From NCBI GenBank assembly GCA_946406275.1, contig CAMJJZ010000066.1, positions 1 through 5,953 of the forward strand: a stretch of DNA of 5,953 nt, in the 5' to 3' direction. The notes under the pieces were generated by a model. It saw nothing but the letters and a program-made list of their open reading frames with translations, was not told the origin of the DNA and ran no database searches. Origin of the DNA: an uncultured Bacteroidales bacterium (GTDB taxonomy: Bacteria; Bacteroidota; Bacteroidia; Bacteroidales; UBA932). Below are positions 1 to 5,953 of this stretch, piece after piece. The stretch's first letter is position 1; every line of letters starts with the position of its first letter. A program made the position numbers and the translations under genes.

Positions 1-3000
1 TATGTGGCGGAAAGCGCCAGCACGCGGGTATCAAGGACGGCCTGGGAGCCATTCAGTATAGCGTCAATGGCATCTACGAATGCAGGGTCCTCGTCCCACT
101 TCTGGGTCTCTTTCTGCAGCATGAGCCAGAGGCGGATGCCGTCGGCAATAGCGGCAGGAGATTCCCGGGACGAGCCCGAGAATGACGGATCAGAGAGGAG
201 GTTGCACAGAAGGGCGTGGGCGTAGGCCTCGCTTTCCAGGAGGCCGCGCCAAGGCATTACGGCGTTGGGATAGTACCAGCCTCCGTCGCGGTGCTCAACC
301 GCATACTCCAGCAGGGAGACCACATCGGCCTTGATGGACTTGTTGAGCTTGGCGCCGGCGGTGAGGCCAATGCCCCAAGCCTTGGCAAGTGCAATGCCTT
401 CGGACGATGCGGCCAGATTCCTCAGGGTGAGGAGTCTGCGGGCCTTGGCAAGAATCTGTCCCTGCAGTCCGCGGCCGTCCTTCTTGGAAGGAGTAAGGTA
501 GTTCTTCGCGTACTTCTTGAACTCCGTCATGCGCTTCTTATCTGCCTGGGAGACCGGCTTTACGTCGAAGGACACGCCGGCGTACATGGCGCGTACGTGC
601 ATGTACTGGGCATCCGACAGCCAGCCACACCAGATGGGTTTCTGGGTGCCGAACATGGCACTGTCAAGGAACTTCACGGATGCGTCCGTATCCGGAACGT
701 CGAATCCGCGGTCACGGAGCTTGGCAAAGCGTTCCAGCACCACCGCAGTGATCACGGGACTGGAATGCATGCCCTCGAACCAGGCGTAGCCGCCGTCGGA
801 GTTGCGGCAGGCAAGGATCTTGGAAAGAAGGTCATCCTCTGCGGCAGGAGATTCCCGATCGGGGTCGGGAATGACGGAGAGGGTACCGGCGATAAGCCGG
901 ACATACCAGGCTTCGGTGAGGGAGAGGACGTCGCGGCCGGTGGGTTCAACGTGGTCCGGGATGGCGTCCTTGACCATATCAAGGATGGTGATTTCCTTAA
1001 GATCGGCCTTGGAACCGTCTACGTTCACGAACATGTCGCGGAGGCGGGCAAGGAGCTTCTCCCTGTTGGCACCGGCCAGGAGCACGGCGCTGTGGGCCTC
1101 AGTGAGGGTCTGCGCCGGGGCGTAGACGGGAATCTTGACGCGCACGGCGTCGGAGAAGTCAGTGGCCTGGAACGACGCCGTGAGCACCAGAGATTCCCGG
1201 GTCGAGCCCGAGAATGACGATACGGGCACCTTCACGGGGAAGGAAACCGTCTTGGTTTCACCGGGGGCAAGGGTCACGGGGCCGGAGCTCTGGATGAGGC
1301 CGGCGGGAATGGCTAGTTTGATTACGCCGGTGACGGGCGCGTCAGCAATGCTGGAGACGGTTACGGCGGCGTTATAGGTATCGCCTTCATACAGGAAGCG
1401 GGGTTCCAGAATGGAAACCTTCACGGGTAGGGAGACTACCATCTCCTTCTCTGCAATGGCGTTCTGCATCTCGGGCGTATGCGCATATACGCGTACATAA
1501 TAGGTGGAAAGCTTGTCCGATGTCTTGAAGCTGAAGCTCAGCGTTCCGTCCTTGGCGGAAAGCAGGTGCGGCTGGAAGGTAAGGGCGCTCTCAAAGGCCT
1601 CACGGGGCGTTATGGACGATTCTTCCTCCTCCGCTCCACCGGCTTCCACTGCCACTGCCTCCTCTGCCTCTGCCACGGGCGCGGCAAGCGGCATGGCATC
1701 GTCCATAACCGCCATGTTCACGGATTTGGACAGCACCGCTCCCCTGGCGGAGCCATAGGCAACGATTCCTTCTTCAGCCATCTCCACATTGGCCCCGCCG
1801 CCGGAAACGAATCCGCAGGTGGAAGTAACGTACACTGAAGGCACGCTGAAATCCACCAGCGAAACGGTGTTCCACCAGTTGCGGGCTATGGCGTCGATAC
1901 TCTTGTCCCACACGGCCGCCAGGGCCTCAACGCCCTCCGCGGTCTTTAGCGTAAACGTATATTCTGTGCCGGGATATGCTGCATCAGTAAATCTTGTAAA
2001 GGTGAGCGGCAGCACGAACTTGCTCTTCTCCCTGCGGAACTGCCTGTCGTAGCTCACGGCCTCTCCCTGGCTGAACCAGAATATCTGCATGCGAACCGCA
2101 TCCGGATAGTCTTTCTTGTAGTCCAGCTTGAGGTCCGTCATTTCCTTGGCGGAATATGACTTGTTAAGAAGAACGGCCTTCTTGTCCCCGTACAGGGTAA
2201 CCTGCGCGTAGGCCGTGCCCTCACCGCTGCCGAAGCGGGCGGTCATGGCGCCGTTCACGGTCTCAGGACCAGGAAGGAATACGCGCTTCACGCCGGCCGG
2301 AACTGCCTTGTCCGTGGGCCTGAGCACCAGGAGCTTCATCTCGGATTCTCCGGAGGCGCCGCGCTCAGAGACGGTTGTCTTAAGGGTGTATACCCCGGCA
2401 GGAACGCCTGAGAGGGACACTTCAAAGCTTTCCCCGCTCTTGGCGGTTCCCTTGGCAACGTCGCCCAGGGCCCAGTTCACGTCCAGCGGAACGGCGTTAC
2501 CGCCATCGTCATTGGCCTGCAGCCTCAGCTTCAGCACGTCTTCCGTGACGATGTTCCTCTGCGCACGCGGCCTCCACCGGTAGTACGGACGGTAGGGTTC
2601 CTCGTCAATGAGGGTGAACTCTCCCTCCGCGGAATTCTCCACGGTCATGTCCACGGAAAGCTCAGTGCCAATGTAGAAGCCGGTGCTGCGCTCCATGGTC
2701 TCTCCGGTAGGATCCACCACTTTCACGGTGGCGCTGTACCATCCGGATTCCACCTCCGGGACGATGAAGGTAAATGTATTGTCGGTCCCTATCTCCTGCT
2801 CCAGTTCCATCTGCTGGGTGCCGTAGCGGCTTATGGTAAGGATGGCCCTGGCGCCGGACAGTTTGTGGCCGGAGTAGGACTTGACGGAGCCGGAAACGGG
2901 AACATCGTCCCCGGGGAGGTAAAGTTTATCGTGACCGTCCAGGGATATTTCGAAGGTAGGAAGGACGAATTCGTCCACCCTGAAGGAGGAGTAGCCTATG

Positions 3001-4667
3001 CTGCGCTTGCCGTCCTGGATTTCCAGTGAGAATCGGCCGTTGCGCAGGCCCTTGGGGATGGTGAATTTGCCCGACACGGAGCCGTAGGCGTTGGTCTTGA
3101 GGGGAAGCTTTTCAAGGTCGTTACCCTCGGAATCCCGGAGGATGGCGGTGAGTTTCTTGCCTTCCAGGGCCTGCAGCTGCTTCATGGGATCGCCTGAATA
3201 GACGATGGCCTTGAACTGGAGCTCATCGCCGGGATTGTAGGCGCCGCGGTCGCGGTAGATGTTGCAGCGGGGCTCCTTGGAGTCGTCACTGTACCAATCC
3301 TCGGAGTCGCTTACCCACACGGAGCCGGACTTGCGGTTGCCAGTCTCCGCGCTAAGGTAATAGGACTTGCGGGTGTTCATCTTTTTGGTGATGGAGCTGG
3401 GCAGCGATGTGAAGCCGTCCAGGCTCATGGAGGTGGATGCCACCACGCTGGAGCCGCTCTTGAGATATATGGTTGCCGATTTCACGGGCTTTCCGCTCTT
3501 GTAATCCGCCACATACACATTCAGGCCCTTGGAGTCCCTGCGGGTGGCTATGGAAAGCGTGTACTGCTGATAGAAGGCGTTGTCTTCAAGCTTTCCGGAC
3601 TTGACCTCGGCCCTGTAGTCGCCGTCCCGGAGGGTGGGAAGGGCTATCTTTACGGTGTCGCGCACGTAGAAGCAACCTTCCGTGTTCTTTGCCGTCCAGG
3701 TCTTGTAGGCCTTCTTGGCATTGTCCTGGAACAGGGACACGCTGGCTTCCTTTACGTTGCGGAACAATACCACTATGTTGCCTTTGTCGAAGCTTACGCT
3801 TATGTTCTTGGTATCAAGAGTACCGATGAGATTCTCTATTGTGGTCACATTTTCCGCGATGAGCTTTTCGTCGCCGCGGAAAGCCGCACGCTGCTTTTCG
3901 AAGGACTTACAGTCCTGGTAGAGTGCCTTGTAGGGGGCATCGTCGTGCTTTTTCTCATCTTCCAGCTTGCTGAAGCGGGTCCTGAGCACCTGGGAAAGAG
4001 GCAGAAGGCCTGCGGCGGTGCCTTTGTACTTTTCCGCCAGCTCCTGCATGAGTTTCTCACGCTGGGCGCGGTCGTACTTCTGGACGGCCAGGAAATAGTC
4101 CAGGGCGGCGTCCTTGGGGTACTCTATGTTTTCACGGAGCTTTTCTATAGTCTCCTTGTCACCATAGTCCTTGGCTACCAGGCGCCAGAGGACGTATTCT
4201 GCATCGTCCTTTATAAAATGAGGGAGCACGCCTGTGAGGAAAGAGCCAACGCCGCGCCAGAACGCGGGGTTGCTGCCCGTGAACTCATGCTTTTTGGCAA
4301 AGGATCTGAGGGCGCTTGCGCTTTCGCGGCAGTACTGGTCCATGTAGGTGAAAGTGACCATGGGATCTCCGTAGGCCTCTATCTCCTTCTTAAGGGCGTT
4401 CTTTGCCGGCTCGCGCTCCTTCCAGTTTCTACGACCCACGGCCTCTACGTACTGCGTGGCAGCATCGTAGAAGTCCACGGCATAGCGTTTTGCCGTGGCC
4501 TCGGTCTTAATCTGGCTAAGGATTTCCGCCTCGGTCTTTGGCTTGTCCGCCTTCCGGGCTTCATCATACTTCTGCCAGAGCTGTGTGAGTTTGTGTCCGT
4601 CGTCGTTCATTGCAAACAGGTTAAGTGCCGCAAACGCAGCCGCAAGTGTTATTATCAGTCTTTTCAT
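1..4667 (-). CDS. Alpha-2-macroglobulin-family protein, exported, C-terminus beyond window
   Basis: One open frame of 1555 codons runs from the ATG at 4667 off the left edge. It begins with a Sec signal peptide (MKRL, then a hydrophobic core, likely cut after LFA at residue 19). There is no lipobox cysteine. Residues about 25-280 look helical and resemble the N-terminal region of Bacteroidota macroglobulins. MG-type beta domains follow: an MG2-like motif DRGAYNPGDELQFKAIVY near 470-490, TNAYGSVSGKFTIPKGL near 525, and VDEFVLPTFEISLDG near 565. An acidic linker occupies the bait position (988-1018), followed by further beta domains. A helical thioester-type domain starts near 1210, with NSDGGYAWFEG near 1290 and DGGWYYPNA near 1460. 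The CxEQ thioester motif is absent. Family members are envelope protease inhibitors or defence proteins; here a structural or non-covalent trapping role is inferred. Three palindromic repeats are translated within the gene. The missing tail probably holds the rest of the helical domain and the last MG domains. Confidence 0.93.
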   Translation of the reverse strand, partial: MKRLIITLAAAFAALNLFAMNDDGHKLTQLWQKYDEARKADKPKTEAEILSQIKTEATAKRYAVDFYDAATQYVEAVGRRNWKEREPAKNALKKEIEAYGDPMVTFTYMDQYCRESASALRSFAKKHEFTGSNPAFWRGVGSFLTGVLPHFIKDDAEYVLWRLVAKDYGDKETIEKLRENIEYPKDAALDYFLAVQKYDRAQREKLMQELAEKYKGTAAGLLPLSQVLRTRFSKLEDEKKHDDAPYKALYQDCKSFEKQRAAFRGDEKLIAENVTTIENLIGTLDTKNISVSFDKGNIVVLFRNVKEASVSLFQDNAKKAYKTWTAKNTEGCFYVRDTVKIALPTLRDGDYRAEVKSGKLEDNAFYQQYTLSIATRRDSKGLNVYVADYKSGKPVKSATIYLKSGSSVVASTSMSLDGFTSLPSSITKKMNTRKSYYLSAETGNRKSGSVWVSDSEDWYSDDSKEPRCNIYRDRGAYNPGDELQFKAIVYSGDPMKQLQALEGKKLTAILRDSEGNDLEKLPLKTNAYGSVSGKFTIPKGLRNGRFSLEIQDGKRSIGYSSFRVDEFVLPTFEISLDGHDKLYLPGDDVPVSGSVKSYSGHKLSGARAILTISRYGTQQMELEQEIGTDNTFTFIVPEVESGWYSATVKVVDPTGETMERSTGFYIGTELSVDMTVENSAEGEFTLIDEEPYRPYYRWRPRAQRNIVTEDVLKLRLQANDDGGNAVPLDVNWALGDVAKGTAKSGESFEVSLSGVPAGVYTLKTTVSERGASGESEMKLLVLRPTDKAVPAGVKRVFLPGPETVNGAMTARFGSGEGTAYAQVTLYGDKKAVLLNKSYSAKEMTDLKLDYKKDYPDAVRMQIFWFSQGEAVSYDRQFRREKSKFVLPLTFTRFTDAAYPGTEYTFTLKTAEGVEALAAVWDKSIDAIARNWWNTVSLVDFSVPSVYVTSTCGFVSGGGANVEMAEEGIVAYGSARGAVLSKSVNMAVMDDAMPLAAPVAEAEEAVAVEAGGAEEEESSITPREAFESALTFQPHLLSAKDGTLSFSFKTSDKLSTYYVRVYAHTPEMQNAIAEKEMVVSLPVKVSILEPRFLYEGDTYNAAVTVSSIADAPVTGVIKLAIPAGLIQSSGPVTLAPGETKTVSFPVKVPVSSFSGSTRESLVLTASFQATDFSDAVRVKIPVYAPAQTLTEAHSAVLLAGANREKLLARLRDMFVNVDGSKADLKEITILDMVKDAIPDHVEPTGRDVLSLTEAWYVRLIAGTLSVIPDPDRESPAAEDDLLSKILACRNSDGGYAWFEGMHSSPVITAVVLERFAKLRDRGFDVPDTDASVKFLDSAMFGTQKPIWCGWLSDAQYMHVRAMYAGVSFDVKPVSQADKKRMTEFKKYAKNYLTPSKKDGRGLQGQILAKARRLLTLRNLAASSEGIALAKAWGIGLTAGAKLNKSIKADVVSLLEYAVEHRDGGWYYPNAVMPWRGLLESEAYAHALLCNLLSDPSFSGSSRESPAAIADGIRLWLMLQKETQKWDEDPAFVDAIDAILNGSQAVLDTRVLALSAT
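151..189 (-). repeat. Intragenic palindromic repeat, copy C
   Basis: The core at 158-187 matches 1190-1219 at 29 of 30 bases. The wider unit matches 841-878 on both flanks. Arms ATTCCCGGG and CCCGAGAAT form a stem with one mismatch around a 5-base loop. It is translated as residues about 1493-1506 (PSFSGSSRESPAA) between a helix ending ALLCNLLSD and one starting IRLWLMLQKE, probably an exposed inter-helix loop. Confidence 0.84.
841..878 (-). repeat. Intragenic palindromic repeat, copy B (one base shorter)
   Basis: This copy shares the outer sequences GCGGCAGGAGATTCCCG and GAATGACGGA with the copy at 151-189, but its centre differs and it is one base shorter. Its arms ATTCCCGA and TCGGGAAT form a perfect 8-pair stem around a 6-base loop. 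It is translated as residues about 1264-1276 (VIPDPDRESPAAE) in the helical domain, between helices ending LIAGTLS and starting DLLSKILACRN. Confidence 0.82.
1190..1219 (-). repeat. Intragenic palindromic repeat, copy A
   Basis: This 30-base unit shares 29 of 30 bases with 158-187, the only difference being at 1202. Arms ATTCCCGGG and CCCGAGAAT flank a 5-base loop and form a 9-pair stem with one mismatch. It is translated in frame as residues about 1150-1160 (SSFSGSTRES) of the macroglobulin-family protein. It falls between predicted beta strands (FPVKVP before, LVLTASF after), so it probably lies in a surface loop. Confidence 0.82.
1614..1706 (-). other. Acidic Ala/Glu/Val-rich linker at the bait-region position
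   Basis: Residues about 988-1018 of the macroglobulin-family protein are low in complexity: an Ala/Pro stretch, then alternating Ala/Val/Glu, a GG, a run of four Glu and SS. There is no Lys, Arg or aromatic residue. It lies between an MG-type beta region and the conserved segment REAFESALTFQPHLL, where macroglobulins carry the protease-sensitive bait. It is probably disordered. Its identity as bait rests on position only. Confidence 0.6.
4611..4667 (-). other. Sec signal peptide of the macroglobulin-family protein
   Basis: The first 19 codons give a positive N-region (MKR), a hydrophobic stretch rich in Leu, Ile, Ala and Phe, and a cleavage-like ending LFA before MNDD. This supports export and supports the ATG at 4667 as the start. 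No cysteine follows, so a lipoprotein is unlikely and the mature protein is probably soluble in the periplasm or secreted. The cleavage site is judged by eye. Confidence 0.8.
4664..4667 (-). promoter_or_regulatory. ATGA stop-start overlap coupling folC to the macroglobulin gene
   Basis: On the minus strand the last codons of folC read GAA GCA TTA TGA, and the ATG of the next gene uses the final A of TTA plus the TG of the stop. No purine-rich ribosome-binding site is visible just upstream, and no TAnnTTTG box was found in the last 150 bases or so of folC. Re-initiation by ribosomes finishing folC is therefore the simplest way to start the second gene. This is inferred from the layout. Confidence 0.8.
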
Positions 4668-5893
4668 AATGCTTCTGCAACCACAAAAGTGCTGCCTCCA
4701 ATATAAATTATGGTATCATCGGTAGCCTCATTCATTGCCATTTTTATGCCAGCCTTCACTGAAGGGGCGATAATTGTGTCTTTGAGCCCTTTTGCCCGCT
4801 TCTGTATCTCCTTCGCCGGCAGCGCCCTGGGAGTGTCAGGAGCTACAAAAATGTAACGTGCCTTGCGAGGCATAAGGGGAATTATGGAGTCCAGGTCTTT
4901 GTCCGCCATAATGCCGTACACTATGATGAGAGGGCGTTTTGTTGCCTTCAAGGCCTTGAAGTTGCTTGCCAGCGCATGGGCGTTGTGGCCTATGTCCGCA
5001 ATCACCAGCGGCTTCTCCTGCAAGCGCTCCCACCTGCCATGGAAATGCATGAGGGCCGCGGTGTGCTCTATGCCATAAATGAACTTGTCCTGGTCCCCAG
5101 GGAACTCTTGCTGCAGAAGCTCCAGCGCACACAGCACGGTGCGCAGGTTCTTCCGCTGCACCGGTGCCAGCAGATCCATGGCCGCCAGAATCTCCTTGTG
5201 TCTCTCCCACAGTTGCGGTTTTGCCTTGTCCGCATACACCAGCGGCCCCTTGGCCGAGGCGTCAAAGACAGGGGCGGTTTGCGGGTGGGTTTCGCCGATA
5301 ACGCACGGAACGCCGGGCTTCATGATGCCGGCCTTCTCTGCCGCAATCTCTGCCAGAGTGCTCCCCAGCAGCGCACAGTGGTCAAGGCCGATGGAAGTAA
5401 TCACGCTGAGCACCGGAGTAATTATGTTGGTACTGTCCAGCCTTCCGCCAAGACCGCACTCAATCACGGCCACGTCTACATGGCTGTCTGCAAACCACCT
5501 GAACGCCATGCCGGTAGTAATCTCAAAAAAGCTCAGGTTCTCTGCCTCGAAGTACGGCTTCCACTTCTCAAGAAACTCATGCACATACTCCTTGGGGATC
5601 ATCTCCCCATCTATACGGCAGCGTTCACGGAAATCCACCAGGTGCGGAGACGTGTACAGGCCTGTCCTGTAGCCCGCAGCACTCAGTGCCGCAGCCAGCA
5701 TGTTGGCCACGGAACCCTTGCCGTTTGTCCCAGCCACATGAATGGTTTTGATTGCACCTGAAGGGCTCCCCAGCACCTTGTCAAAATCCCTCACACCCTC
5801 CAGCCCCGGCTTGTACGCCCCGGGCTTGAACCCCTCCTTCTGCACCGAAGGAAACCTCCTGAATATATCCTGTACCAGATCTTCGTACTCCAT
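4664..5893 (-). CDS. folC: Bifunctional folylpolyglutamate synthase / dihydrofolate synthase
   Basis: Cytosolic Mur-ligase-family enzyme. The family uses ATP to join L-glutamate to dihydropteroate and to add further glutamates to reduced folates, which retains them in the cell. From the ATG at 5893 the protein has 409 residues, normal for FolC. Visible landmarks in order are the P-loop GTNGKGS (residues 55-61), TSPHL followed by FRERCRIDG (81-96), IECGLGGRLDSTN (144-156), GLDH (169-172), AEKAGIMKPGVP (185-196), FHGRWE (284-289), and the C-terminal-domain signature ADIGHNAHA (299-307, a variant of the usual D-x-x-H-N-P-H). The frame stays open back to a GTG at 5920, but those nine extra codons would run through the -7 promoter box, so I prefer the ATG at 5893. 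No Shine-Dalgarno sequence is visible. The TGA stop overlaps the downstream ATG. Both catalytic activities are inferred from the family; a folylpolyglutamate-only enzyme cannot be excluded. Confidence 0.96.
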   Translation of the reverse strand: MEYEDLVQDIFRRFPSVQKEGFKPGAYKPGLEGVRDFDKVLGSPSGAIKTIHVAGTNGKGSVANMLAAALSAAGYRTGLYTSPHLVDFRERCRIDGEMIPKEYVHEFLEKWKPYFEAENLSFFEITTGMAFRWFADSHVDVAVIECGLGGRLDSTNIITPVLSVITSIGLDHCALLGSTLAEIAAEKAGIMKPGVPCVIGETHPQTAPVFDASAKGPLVYADKAKPQLWERHKEILAAMDLLAPVQRKNLRTVLCALELLQQEFPGDQDKFIYGIEHTAALMHFHGRWERLQEKPLVIADIGHNAHALASNFKALKATKRPLIIVYGIMADKDLDSIIPLMPRKARYIFVAPDTPRALPAKEIQKRAKGLKDTIIAPSVKAGIKMAMNEATDDTIIYIGGSTFVVAEAL

Positions 5894-5897
5894 ACTA

Positions 5898-5934
5898 CAA
5901 ATATACTCATTTTCCCCCACCCATCCACCAAAAA
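5898..5934 (-). promoter_or_regulatory. Putative Bacteroidota-type promoter for folC
   Basis: On the minus strand TATATTTG (5898-5905) matches the Bacteroidota -7 consensus TAnnTTTG exactly. A possible -33 element, TTTTTG, lies at 5929-5934. The 23-base spacer is longer than the usual 19-21 or so, so the -33 assignment is weaker than the -7 box. The box ends only four bases before the ATG at 5893, so transcription would start at or within a base or two of the start codon, giving a leaderless message. Confidence 0.6.
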
Positions 5935-5953
5935 CGCCAAATCCGTGGACAAA

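Noticed and set aside
216..1217. Plus-strand open frame of 333 codons
   Set aside because: It lies wholly antisense to the macroglobulin gene, whose frame carries recognisable family motifs here. Its translation shows no domain or plausible start context, and long antisense frames are expected in GC-rich coding DNA.
151..1219. CRISPR array
   Set aside because: The three repeats are separated by unequal distances of about 650 and 310 bases, and all lie inside a continuous coding frame.
3121..3160. Possible fourth palindromic repeat (GGAATCCCGGAGG)
   Set aside because: Only a short string resembles the repeat arms. There is no paired arm and no shared flank, so chance similarity is more likely.
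3945..4706. Plus-strand open frame of 253 codons, partly hydrophobic
   Set aside because: It is antisense to the signal peptide and helical N-terminal region of the macroglobulin protein and runs across the end of folC. Its hydrophobic look is a by-product of the complementary strand of a charged helical region.
4976..5761. Plus-strand open frame of 261 codons over folC
   Set aside because: folC on the minus strand shows conserved motifs throughout this stretch, so this frame is a shadow.
5894..5920. GTG at 5920 as an earlier folC start
   Set aside because: The nine added codons pass through the -7 promoter box, there is no ribosome-binding site, and FolC proteins commonly begin close to the MEYEDL position.

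Overview
The window holds two minus-strand genes that almost fill it, and it probably comes from a Bacteroidales-type (Bacteroidota) genome of moderately high GC. Three things suggest this: a TAnnTTTG-type -7 promoter box just before the first gene, the absence of a Shine-Dalgarno sequence before either start, and the architecture of the large protein. That protein resembles the alpha-2-macroglobulin-like proteins of Bacteroidota, with an N-terminal helical region followed by macroglobulin (MG) domains and a thioester-type helical domain. Species cannot be named from the sequence.

Layout, read in the direction of transcription from right to left. Positions 5894-5953 are a short upstream region with a likely promoter. 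Positions 5893-4664 encode folC (folylpolyglutamate/dihydrofolate synthase). Its TGA stop overlaps the ATG of the next gene in an ATGA arrangement. From 4667 to the left edge runs one continuous reading frame of 1555 visible codons. It encodes an exported alpha-2-macroglobulin-family protein whose C-terminus lies beyond the window. There is no intergenic space between the genes, so they are probably co-transcribed and translationally coupled, although one is a cytosolic folate enzyme and the other an envelope or periplasmic protein. No functional link between them is evident.

The most unusual content is inside the macroglobulin gene. Three copies of a short palindromic repeat (about 30-39 bp) lie in its 3' half and are translated in frame without breaking the gene. 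They resemble, in concept, the palindromic elements known inside Rickettsia genes. The protein also keeps recognisable thioester-domain landmarks but has no CxEQ thioester motif where one would be expected. Its bait-position linker is an acidic Ala/Glu/Val-rich stretch with no lysine or arginine. The long open frames on the plus strand are antisense shadows of these two genes.
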